Below are positions 1 to 5,809 of a DNA stretch of 9,365 nt, piece after piece. This DNA is from Trebonia sp. GTDB lineage: Bacteria > Actinomycetota > Actinomycetes > Streptosporangiales > Streptosporangiaceae. The translations under genes and the position numbers were made by a program. The first letter of the stretch is position 1. Each line of letters opens with the position of its first letter. The stretch is from the NCBI GenBank assembly GCA_030043595.1, contig JASHXJ010000039.1, positions 1-9,365 of the forward strand, given 5' to 3'. The notes beneath the pieces are model-generated. The model saw nothing but the letters and a program-made list of their open reading frames with translations. It had not been told where the DNA came from and made no database searches.

Positions 1-450
1 GGGTGCGGGAGCCAGGCCGACGGCGAGGACGGCGGCCGGGTGCAGGCCCCTGATCTCAGCGAGCAGCGTCGCGGTCACGGCCGCGCCGCTGAGCAGCAGC
101 GGCGCGTGGGCCGCCGTCGCCGCCTTCTCGGCGGCGGGCAGCGCGGTCCTGCTTCCGCCGGCGGCTACGACGACGACGGGGGCGGAGCCGAACAACAGCC
201 CAGTGAATGCCGAGGTGAGCGCGTCGGGCGCGGTGCTCGCGAGCACGGACACGGCAGGGGACGGCACGCGCGTCGCGGCGGCCGGCGGGCTCTCCCCGCC
301 GCCCCCCGTTCCTGCCCGACCCGAACCCGCTGCCTCCACATGCGTCACAGGCACTGTGCACCCGGCCAGGGCGGCTGCCGCGGCCGCGATGGCGCACAGC
401 AGGATGGCGACAGCCCCTGGCCGGCGAATGGTGGGGTTTAGGCGTGCCAC
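1..450 (-). CDS. Putative lipoprotein with CWB2-like segment, 3' end outside window
   Basis: This minus-strand frame stays open from a GTG at 450 to the left edge (150 codons, no stop). The N-terminus is a textbook lipoprotein signal: basic start (MARLNPTIRR), an Ala-rich hydrophobic stretch, then the lipobox L28-A29-G30-C31, so the mature protein should be anchored to the outer face of the membrane by Cys31. Residues about 32-65 are a Gly/Ala/Pro/Ser-rich linker. From about residue 72 the sequence alternates hydrophobic strands and Ala-rich helices (PVVVVAAGGS, then APLLLSG, then HPAAVLAVG), which resembles cell-wall-binding repeat 2 (PF04122): strand, helix, 'apLLL', helix, 'p..v..vG'. The start is supported by GGAAGG (459-464 as complement) 8 bases upstream. 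The family match is by eye and only part of one repeat unit is visible. Function unknown; a role at the cell surface is inferred. No operon partner is visible, because the next minus-strand gene ends 341 bases upstream. Confidence 0.7.
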   Translation of the reverse strand, partial: MARLNPTIRRPGAVAILLCAIAAAAAALAGCTVPVTHVEAAGSGRAGTGGGGESPPAAATRVPSPAVSVLASTAPDALTSAFTGLLFGSAPVVVVAAGGSRTALPAAEKAATAAHAPLLLSGAAVTATLLAEIRGLHPAAVLAVGLAPAP

Positions 451-458
451 GATCAAGG

Positions 459-464
459 CCTTCC
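459..464 (-). promoter_or_regulatory. Ribosome binding site of the CWB2-like lipoprotein
   Basis: On the minus strand this reads GGAAGG and lies 8 bases before the GTG at 450. It favours that GTG over the in-frame TTG at 456 and over the ATG at 481, which is in another frame that gives an Arg-rich, low-complexity product. Confidence 0.5.
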
Positions 465-631
465 GTATCGAAAGCGAACATGCGGGTTCAGCCGGTACGG
501 CAGCTCTTTCGCGCAAGATCCTAGCCCTTTGCCCGGACGAGATCCGGCAAATACAAGCGCCACGCGGCCGGATTCGGAAAGGATTTACCGCCGCTCGCCG
601 ACGGTATTGCCTGACTTCCGTTGCTGCGTCA

Positions 632-688
632 CTGAATTGCGACCGATCCGCCACATGTACGGCTTGTCGCGGTCGCGCCTGAATTGCG
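632..688. repeat. 10-base direct repeat CTGAATTGCG, two copies
   Basis: CTGAATTGCG occurs at 632-641 and again at 679-688, 47 bases apart start to start, in the gene-free gap. The spacing is about 4.5 helical turns, which is not the usual in-phase spacing. It could be a pair of regulator sites for the left lipoprotein gene or chance; only the repeat itself is observed. Confidence 0.35.
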
Positions 689-791
689 CATCGCGCGCTT
701 TAATTCGTGCCAGGTGCCCCAGCTCGCTTCCGGGTCGCTGCCGTCATCACTCACTTACGACGGCGTCCGGCCCGGCGCGGTTGCGCGCGAA

Positions 792-1958
792 TCACCGGTC
801 CCAGATGCGGGCGGAGGCGAGCGCGGCCCCTTCGGCGAGGACGGCGAGCTTGGCCCAGCCGAGTTCCGGGTGGATGCGGGAGCCGAACCCGCAGTCGGCG
901 CCGGCGATCACGTTCTCCGCGCCAAGCCGGTCGGCATAGCGGGTGATCCGCTCGGCGACCAGTTCGGGGTGCTCGACCAGGTTGGTCGAGTGCGTCACGA
1001 CGCCGGGGATGAGGATCTTGCCCTCCGGCAGCTTGATGTCCTCCCACAGGTGGTACTCGTGCTCGTGCCGCGAGTTCGCCGCCTCGATCAGGTAGGCCCC
1101 CGCCCTGACCTGGAGCATGATGTCGACGATGTCGGCGAGCGGGATGTCGTTCGCGTGCGGCCCGTGCCAGCTGCCCCAGCACAGGTGGTAGCGGATGCGG
1201 TCCTCGGGGAGGCCGTCGAGCGCGTGGTTGAGCACCTCGATGCTCTCCCGGACGTAGCGCCGGTAGGAGTCCAGGTCGTATTCGGGGGAGCGGTCCCACG
1301 CGGCCGGGACCCAGGCGTCGTCCACCTGGAGCACGAACCCGGCGTCGATGATCTCCTTGTACTCCTGCTTTATCGCGTCGGCCAGTGCCCGCATCAGGTC
1401 ATCGCGGGTGCGGTAATGCTCGTTTCCCAGCCCGATCTCGATGCTGGCGGGGGCCACCACGGGCAAGAACGCCTCCAGGGCGGGGTGCTGCAGCAGCGCG
1501 TGCTTCAGGTTGGCGATGTCGCGCCGCACCGCGTCGTGCCGGTAGTGCAGGGGGCCGGTGACGACGGGCTGGGTGATCGTGGAGCTGAAGAAGTACGCGT
1601 CCTCCATGTAGCCGAAGATGCTGGCGTTCGCGTCCGCCCACGCGTAGAAGCCGGGGAACTGGTCCCGGTCGCGGCCCTTCAGGAGCGGCTCGGCGTCAGG
1701 CGGCCAGTCGCGCGCCTCGATGCCGTCCATCCGGTCGCGGATGTACCACATCCACAGGGTCTTGCCGAACTCGCCGTCGTCGACGACGTCGATCCCGGCG
1801 GCCTCCTGTCGCCCCACGACGTCGGTGACCGCCGTGCGCAGGTCTTCGAGCACGTCTGGTGCCCACTCGCCGCGCTCCGCCATCGCCTGCGACAGCGCCT
1901 GCGGGCGCTGCAGCGCGCCGACGTGAGTGGTGAGGATCCGGTCAATGCTGCGTTGCAT
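792..1958 (-). CDS. MetE C-terminal-domain-like zinc enzyme (UROD/MetE superfamily)
   Basis: A 388-residue protein that matches only the C-terminal catalytic barrel of cobalamin-independent methionine synthase (COG0620); full-length MetE is about 750 residues. The four zinc ligands of the family are recognisable: His258-x-Cys260 (YHLCWGSWHG), Glu292 (LIEAAN) and Cys356 (GADCGFG), with spacing close to that of MetE. Glu63 in VVDDGEFGKT matches the conserved family Glu. The usual substrate-binding 'DEP' motif reads QVDDAW (212-216), so the Glu-Pro is missing. These stand-alone forms include enzymes that activate a thiol on zinc for transfer to an alkyl group, such as epoxyalkane:coenzyme M transferase; true methionine synthesis is unlikely without the N-terminal domain but cannot be excluded. 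No signal peptide, so cytoplasmic. GAGGAG lies 5 bases before the ATG at 1958. The gene is divergent from the adjacent HSL hydrolase, starting 34-50 bases from it, which suggests joint control. Family assignment is firm; substrate unknown. Confidence 0.85.
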   Translation of the reverse strand: MQRSIDRILTTHVGALQRPQALSQAMAERGEWAPDVLEDLRTAVTDVVGRQEAAGIDVVDDGEFGKTLWMWYIRDRMDGIEARDWPPDAEPLLKGRDRDQFPGFYAWADANASIFGYMEDAYFFSSTITQPVVTGPLHYRHDAVRRDIANLKHALLQHPALEAFLPVVAPASIEIGLGNEHYRTRDDLMRALADAIKQEYKEIIDAGFVLQVDDAWVPAAWDRSPEYDLDSYRRYVRESIEVLNHALDGLPEDRIRYHLCWGSWHGPHANDIPLADIVDIMLQVRAGAYLIEAANSRHEHEYHLWEDIKLPEGKILIPGVVTHSTNLVEHPELVAERITRYADRLGAENVIAGADCGFGSRIHPELGWAKLAVLAEGAALASARIWDR

Positions 1959-1963
1959 CTGAA

Positions 1964-1969
1964 CTCCTC
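1964..1969 (-). promoter_or_regulatory. Ribosome binding site of the MetE-like gene
   Basis: On the minus strand this is GAGGAG, 5 bases before the ATG whose first base is at 1958. It fixes that start. It leaves only about 25-35 bases for a divergent promoter before the opposing gene begins. Confidence 0.6.
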
Positions 1970-1970
1970 G

Positions 1971-1999
1971 TTGACTGGTGGGACGACAGCTGATGTCAT
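1971..1999 (+). promoter_or_regulatory. Candidate promoter of the HSL-type hydrolase
   Basis: TTGACT (1971-1976) is followed after 17 bases by TGTCAT (1994-1999). The -35 match is good and the -10 match weak. Transcription would begin near 2006, next to the ATG at 2008, which would make a leaderless mRNA; such mRNAs are common in actinomycetes. This is inference from hexamers only. Confidence 0.3.
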
Positions 2000-3012
2000 C
2001 ATCCTTGATGACAACCGCAGCGAGTTCCAGTGCAAAAGCTCAGGTCGGGCCGCCGCCCCCGTTCGACGGGGAACTGCTGCCCGCCCTGGCGGCGATGGCC
2101 GAGCGCGGGCGGGTGGAGTACACCCTCGAGCTGATCCCGGTGCTGCGACAGGGTCCGCCTCCGCTCCCGCCGCCCACGGACGAGGACCTCCGGCGGGGCG
2201 GTGCGTTCGAGCTGAGCACGCGGCTGGTGCCCGGGCCGGCGGGCGCCCCCGACGTGCCGCTGCTGATCTGCCAGCCGACGGGCACGCAGGCGCCGGTCGG
2301 CTGCATCTACAACATCCACGGCGGCGGGATGGTATTCGGCGACAACCGGTCGGGCCTGCCAGGGGTGCTGGAGCACGCCGAGCAGCTCCAGCTGGCTGTC
2401 GTGTCGGTGGAGTACCGGCTCGCGCCAGAGACGCCACACCCCGGACCGGTCGAGGACTGCTACGCGGGCCTGGCCTGGACCGCGTCGCACGCCGCCGGGC
2501 TGGGCATCGACCCGGAGCGTATCGTCGTCGCCGGTGGCAGCGCCGGCGGTGGCCTGGCGGCGGCGGTGGCGCTGCTCGCCAGGGACCGCGGCGGCCCGGC
2601 GCTGGCCGGGCAGCTGCTGACCTGCCCCATGCTGGACGACCGCAACGACACCCCGTCGTCGTGGCAGATGGCGGGCCTCGGGAACTGGGATCGCACGGCG
2701 AACGAGGTGGGCTGGACGGCGCTGCTCGGCGATGCCCGCGGCGGGCCCGACGTGCCCCCGTACGCGGCCCCGGCCCGTGCGACAGACCTGTCCGGGCTGC
2801 CGCCGGCGTTCATCGACGTCGGCTCGGCGGAGACCTTCCGGGACGAGGACGTCGCCTACGCGACGCGGATCTGGCAGGCCGGCGGGGCAGCCGAGCTGCA
2901 CGTGTGGCCTGGCGGGTTCCACGGCTTCACGGGGATCATGCCCCAGGCAGCCCTGTCCCTAGCCGCCAGGGCGGCACAGCTCAGCTGGCTGCGCCGCCTG
3001 CTGAGCACCTGA
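1993..3012 (+). CDS. HSL-family alpha/beta hydrolase (esterase)
   Basis: About 339 residues; a carboxylesterase of the hormone-sensitive-lipase (alpha/beta hydrolase fold-3) family. In this numbering: oxyanion-hole HGGG at 109-112 (YNIHGGGMVF), EYRLAPE at 140-146, nucleophile Ser183 in GGSAGGG, and His310 in PGGFHGF. The usual catalytic-acid motif 'DxLRDE' reads AETFRDED, so Glu280 occupies the expected Asp position (Asp284 is nearby). Residues 1-25 are Ser/Pro-rich and poorly conserved; no signal peptide, so cytoplasmic. The family hydrolyses short-chain or aromatic esters; the substrate is unknown. Start uncertain: GTG 1978 has no ribosome site, ATG 1993 has GGTGGGA 11 bases before it and was chosen, and ATG 2008 would suit a leaderless transcript. 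All three share the domain. A flavin oxidase follows 110 bases later on the same strand. Confidence 0.88.
   Translation: MSSSLMTTAASSSAKAQVGPPPPFDGELLPALAAMAERGRVEYTLELIPVLRQGPPPLPPPTDEDLRRGGAFELSTRLVPGPAGAPDVPLLICQPTGTQAPVGCIYNIHGGGMVFGDNRSGLPGVLEHAEQLQLAVVSVEYRLAPETPHPGPVEDCYAGLAWTASHAAGLGIDPERIVVAGGSAGGGLAAAVALLARDRGGPALAGQLLTCPMLDDRNDTPSSWQMAGLGNWDRTANEVGWTALLGDARGGPDVPPYAAPARATDLSGLPPAFIDVGSAETFRDEDVAYATRIWQAGGAAELHVWPGGFHGFTGIMPQAALSLAARAAQLSWLRRLLST
1994..2013. promoter_or_regulatory. Perfect 8-4-8 palindrome, candidate operator
   Basis: TGTCATCA (1994-2001), spacer TCCT, then TGATGACA (2006-2013) is an exact inverted repeat. It lies 36 bases upstream of the minus-strand MetE-like start and over the 5' end of the plus-strand hydrolase. 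It overlaps the candidate -10 hexamer of the hydrolase, and by symmetry another TGTCAT on the minus strand. The shape suits a dimeric repressor of the GntR or TetR kind, but no regulator gene lies in the window, so the protein is unknown. Confidence 0.5.
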
Positions 3013-3084
3013 CGCGGCGACCATTCAAACGCTCGACTGCCTGGGCTGGTCCGGGCCGCCCGGCCGTGGTACGAACGCATAAAG

Positions 3085-3108
3085 GCGAATATCGCTGTGA
3101 CTTGCGAT
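3085..3108 (+). promoter_or_regulatory. GCGA/TCGC repeats before the flavin oxidase gene
   Basis: GCGA (3085-3088), ATA and TCGC (3092-3095) form a short inverted repeat. ATCGC (3091-3095) also pairs with GCGAT (3104-3108) across 8 bases. The block sits directly before the GAGGAG ribosome site at 3109-3114. It could be an operator or an mRNA hairpin modulating translation. The arms are only 4-5 bases, so chance is possible. Confidence 0.25.
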
Positions 3109-3122
3109 GAGGAGAACGGCCC

Positions 3123-4727
3123 GTGAGCGCTCCTGTAGACGATGCCGTCGTACCGCCGGGGCTGTCCGCCGAGGACTTCGGCAAGGCGCTGCGCGCGTTC
3201 GCCGCCGCCCTCGGCGAGGGAGCGGTACTGCGCGCCGGCGAGGCCACTGAGCAGGTCCGGGAGTTCCGCGACCCGTACAGCTTCCCCGGCTGGGACGACC
3301 ACTGGCCGGCGGCGGTGGTGCAGCCGGGCAGCGTCGAGGAGGTCCAGGCGGTCGTCCGGATCGCCCGCCAGTACCGGGTGCCGCTGTGGACGACCTCGAT
3401 GGGCAAGAACAACGCCTATGGCGGTCCGGCGCCGCGGGTACGCGGGAGCGTCGTGGTCAGCATGCGGAGGATGAACCGCGTCCTGGAGGTGAACGAGGAG
3501 CTCGCCTACGCGGTCGTCGAGCCGGGGGTCAGCTTCTTCGACCTGTGCGCGGAGCTCCAGCGCCGCGCGAGCAGACTCTGGGCGTCGATCCCCGACCTGG
3601 GCTGGGGGAGCGTCGTCGGCAACACGCTCGACCACGGCGTCGGCTACCTGCCTGGCGGCAACCACGCGGACACCCAGTGCGGGCTCGAAGTCGTGCTGGC
3701 CAGCGGCGAGGTGGTCCGCACCGGGATGGGCGCGATGGACGGGAACCCGGCCTGGCACGCGCACCGGCGCGGGTTCGGCCCGGCGGTCGACTCGCTGTTC
3801 ATGCAGTCCAACTTCGGCATCGTCACCAAGATGGGCAAGTGGCTGACGCCGCGCCCCGAGGTCTACGCGCCGGTCGAGGTCCACGCGCCGCGCGAAGAAG
3901 ACCTCGAGGCGATCATCGACACGATCCGCCCGCTGCTGCTCGACGGCACCGTCACCAACGTGCCGCTGATCGGCACCGCCGTGGGCGCGGCATCGGTGAC
4001 CAGGCCCCGCGCGCAGTGGTACTCCGGCGACGGCCCGCTCCCCGCGGAGTTCTACGCGAGGGCCGCCGCCGAGCTCGGCCTCGGCTACTGGAACCTGCGG
4101 CTGGCCCTGTACGGCCCGGCGGACATCGTCGACGCGCAGCTAGCCCGGCTGCGGGCCGCGTACGCCGCCGGCGTTCCGGGCGCCTGGCTGACGGCACGCA
4201 CGATCGCCGGGGAAGACGTCAGCGAGGAGACGGTCACCATCCACCCCGAGCGCGTCCAGGCCGGCGTCCCCGGCCTCGCCCTGCTCGACAGCCTGCAGTG
4301 GTGGGGCGGCATCGGCGGCCACCTGGACTTCTCCCCGGTCGCGCCGCTCGCCGGCCGCCACGCCCGGACGCTGGTGAACATCCTCCGCCCCGAGATCGAG
4401 CGGGCCGGCCTGGACTTCTGGCCAGGCACGATACTGACCCCGCGCTCCTTCTACATGGTCAGCCCGCTGCTGTACGACACGACGAACGAGGCCCAGGTCA
4501 AGGCCGCCTACGACGTCTACCGCCGCCTGGTGAAGCTGACCGGCGAGGCGGGCTATGGCCTGTACCGCGGCCACATCGACTTCATGGACGACATCGCCGC
4601 CCAGTACGGCTGGAACGACCACGCCATGCTCCGCCTCTACCAGACCCTCAAGGACGCGCTCGACCCGGACGGCATCCTGTCGCCGGGCAAGCAGGGCATC
4701 TGGCCCCGCTCGATGCGCGAAGGCTGA
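3123..4727 (+). CDS. VAO/eugenol-oxidase-type flavoprotein para-phenol oxidase
   Basis: A 534-residue FAD enzyme of the vanillyl-alcohol oxidase / 4-cresol dehydrogenase family, close in length to bacterial eugenol oxidase (526). An FAD-binding PCMH-type domain covers about residues 60-245 (MGKNNAYGGPAPR, then IPDLGWGSVVGNTLDHGVGY, then CGLEVVLASGE). The substrate and C-terminal domain follows and ends in LDPDGILSPGKQGIWP. Residues matching the known active site: Tyr99, Tyr481 and Arg482 (GLYRGH) bind the phenolate; Asp158 (PDLG) is the catalytic/water-activating Asp; His400 in GGHLDFSP aligns with the His that holds FAD covalently in VAO and eugenol oxidase. 4-Cresol dehydrogenase uses Tyr there, so an O2-using oxidase is more likely than a cytochrome-linked dehydrogenase; no cytochrome gene is adjacent. 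Expected reaction: oxidation of the para side chain of a phenol through a quinone methide. GTG start with GAGGAG 8 bases upstream. No signal peptide. The exact substrate is not readable. Confidence 0.92.
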   Translation: MSAPVDDAVVPPGLSAEDFGKALRAFAAALGEGAVLRAGEATEQVREFRDPYSFPGWDDHWPAAVVQPGSVEEVQAVVRIARQYRVPLWTTSMGKNNAYGGPAPRVRGSVVVSMRRMNRVLEVNEELAYAVVEPGVSFFDLCAELQRRASRLWASIPDLGWGSVVGNTLDHGVGYLPGGNHADTQCGLEVVLASGEVVRTGMGAMDGNPAWHAHRRGFGPAVDSLFMQSNFGIVTKMGKWLTPRPEVYAPVEVHAPREEDLEAIIDTIRPLLLDGTVTNVPLIGTAVGAASVTRPRAQWYSGDGPLPAEFYARAAAELGLGYWNLRLALYGPADIVDAQLARLRAAYAAGVPGAWLTARTIAGEDVSEETVTIHPERVQAGVPGLALLDSLQWWGGIGGHLDFSPVAPLAGRHARTLVNILRPEIERAGLDFWPGTILTPRSFYMVSPLLYDTTNEAQVKAAYDVYRRLVKLTGEAGYGLYRGHIDFMDDIAAQYGWNDHAMLRLYQTLKDALDPDGILSPGKQGIWPRSMREG

Positions 4728-4772
4728 CCGTCCGCGCGGCGTCGCACTTCGGGATACGCGGCTCCGTGGCCC

Positions 4773-4778
4773 TATTCT
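4773..4778 (+). promoter_or_regulatory. Candidate -10 box before the MBL-fold gene
   Basis: TATTCT lies in the 87-base gap after the flavin oxidase, about 23 bases before the GGAGGGAG ribosome site. No good -35 hexamer is seen. If active, the MBL gene has its own promoter as well as possible read-through from the oxidase. Confidence 0.2.
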
Positions 4779-4800
4779 CGCAGCAGAGCCCGACCGCCCC

Positions 4801-4808
4801 GGAGGGAG
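4801..4808 (+). promoter_or_regulatory. Strong ribosome binding site of the MBL-fold gene
   Basis: GGAGGGAG is followed by GTG at 4812 and ATG at 4815. Measured from the end of the purine run, the ATG is 6 bases away and the GTG 3, so the ATG is preferred; the two starts differ by one residue. Confidence 0.5.
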
Positions 4809-4814
4809 AGCGTG

Positions 4815-5753
4815 ATGAGTGCTGCGCACAAAACCGAGCCTGGCCCGCCGCGTGTGCAGGAGGTGAGCGACCAGGTGTTCGCCTACATCCAGCCCGACGG
4901 CACCTGGTTCATCAACAACACCGGCTTCCTGGTCGGCAGCCGCGGCGTCACCAGCGTCGACGGGTGCTCAACCGAGCAGCGCACCCGCGCCTACCTGGAC
5001 GCGATCGCCAAGACGAGCTCCCAGCCGGTTCGCACGCTGATCAACACTCACCACCACGGCGACCACACCCACGGGAACTACCTGTTCGGCGACGCGACGA
5101 TCGTGGCCCATGACCGCTGCCGGGAAGAGATACTCGCCGCGGGGCTCCCGGACTTTCCTCCCGCGCTGTTCGGGGATGTCGACTGGGGCGCAGTAGAGCT
5201 CGCACCGCCGTTCCTCACCTATGCCGACCGCGTGACGCTGTACAGCGACGACCTGCGCTGCGAGGTGCGCCACGTCGGCGTCCCGGCGCACACGACCAAT
5301 GACTCGATTGTCTGGCTTCCCGAGCGCTCGGTGCTGTTCTCCGGCGACCTGATCTTCAACGGCGGCACCCCGTTCATGCTCAGCGGCTCCATAGCCGGCG
5401 CGATCGACGTCCTTGAGCGAGTGGTCAGGCCGCTGTCGCCGCGGACCATCGTGCCCGGGCACGGGGAGGTCTGCGGCCCGGAGGTGATCGACGAGGTGGT
5501 CGGCTACCTGCGCTTCGTGCAGGACGTCGCGGTGCGCGGCAAGGACGCCGGGCTGTCCCCGCTCGAGGCCGCCGTCGAGACCGACCTGGGACCCTACGCC
5601 GGCCTGACCGATCGCGAGCGCATCGTCGGCAACCTGCACAGGGCGTACGCCGAGCTCGACGGCGCCGGGCCCGGGACCCAGCTCAATGTCGCGGTGGCCT
5701 TCGCGGAGATGGTCGTCTACAACGGCGGCGCGCCGCTGAGCTGTTTCGCCTGA
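4815..5753 (+). CDS. Metallo-beta-lactamase-fold hydrolase
   Basis: 312 residues with a complete MBL-fold metal site: HHHGDH at 79-84 (His79, His81, Asp83, His84), His159 in GVPAHTTNDS, Asp178 in FSGDLIF and His216 in VPGHGEV. This set binds two metals, normally zinc, and activates water. Residues 10-50 are the N-terminal beta sheet of the fold, and about 220-312 form a helical C-terminal extension that may shape the pocket. Known members hydrolyse lactones, thioesters, phosphodiesters or beta-lactams; the motifs do not separate these. No signal peptide, which argues against a secreted beta-lactamase. The gene follows the flavin oxidase on the same strand after 87 bases and ends at a stem-loop facing a convergent hydrolase, so it may be the last gene of the esterase-oxidase-MBL run. 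Fold assignment is firm; substrate unknown. Confidence 0.88.
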   Translation: MSAAHKTEPGPPRVQEVSDQVFAYIQPDGTWFINNTGFLVGSRGVTSVDGCSTEQRTRAYLDAIAKTSSQPVRTLINTHHHGDHTHGNYLFGDATIVAHDRCREEILAAGLPDFPPALFGDVDWGAVELAPPFLTYADRVTLYSDDLRCEVRHVGVPAHTTNDSIVWLPERSVLFSGDLIFNGGTPFMLSGSIAGAIDVLERVVRPLSPRTIVPGHGEVCGPEVIDEVVGYLRFVQDVAVRGKDAGLSPLEAAVETDLGPYAGLTDRERIVGNLHRAYAELDGAGPGTQLNVAVAFAEMVVYNGGAPLSCFA

Positions 5754-5761
5754 GGTCTGGC

Positions 5762-5809
5762 GTCACCTGCCGATGACTGGCCAGGTTACTCAGTCACAGG
5801 CAGGAAGAC
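5762..5809. terminator. Symmetric stem-loop between convergent genes
   Basis: Nested arms pair as follows: GTC 5762-5764 with GAC 5807-5809, CCTGCC 5766-5771 with GGCAGG 5799-5804, and TGACTG 5774-5779 with CAGTCA 5791-5796, leaving an 11-base loop. Two-base mismatches separate the two main stems. The TAA stop of the minus-strand CocE-like gene (5786-5788) falls in the loop, and the MBL gene stops 8 bases before the stem. There is no T-run on either side, which is common for actinomycete terminators. The position suggests a bidirectional terminator or an mRNA 3'-end protector. Confidence 0.6.

Larger units (their letters stand above)
451..791. other. Gap of 341 bases without a convincing gene
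   Basis: This stretch separates two minus-strand genes and must hold the promoter of the left lipoprotein. It is visibly less GC-rich than the flanking genes. Frames crossing it give Arg/Pro/Ser-rich or mixed products with no recognisable domain. The only structure noted is a 10-base direct repeat, CTGAATTGCG, at 632-641 and 679-688. No T-rich terminator is seen after the MetE-like gene. On the minus strand a TAGGAT hexamer near 518-523 could be a -10 box but lacks a convincing -35 partner. Confidence 0.5.

Noticed and set aside
56..481. Minus-strand frame with an ATG at 481
   Set aside because: Arg-rich product. The neighbouring frame from the GTG at 450 has a ribosome site, a lipobox and a fold-like pattern.
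792..1958. Calling this gene metE
   Set aside because: The N-terminal half of MetE is missing and the DEP motif is altered, so a methionine synthase name is not supported.
3051..3063. CCGGG-CCG-CCCGG hairpin after the HSL hydrolase as a terminator
   Set aside because: Only five base pairs, a mismatch directly outside the stem and no T-run; likely chance in GC-rich DNA.
684..3110. Very long plus-strand open frame of about 800 codons
   Set aside because: It runs antisense through the MetE-like gene and then out of frame through the HSL hydrolase. Its product is Val/Asp/Arg-rich with no domain, a typical shadow in high-GC DNA.
3386..5113. Plus-strand open frame of 575 codons over the flavin oxidase
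   Set aside because: The product is dominated by Arg, Pro, Gly and Ala, and it overlaps a frame with a complete VAO-family signature.
4815..5753. Calling this gene a beta-lactamase or quorum-quenching lactonase
   Set aside because: Only the generic metal-site motifs of the fold are visible; there is no signal peptide and no substrate-specific signature.
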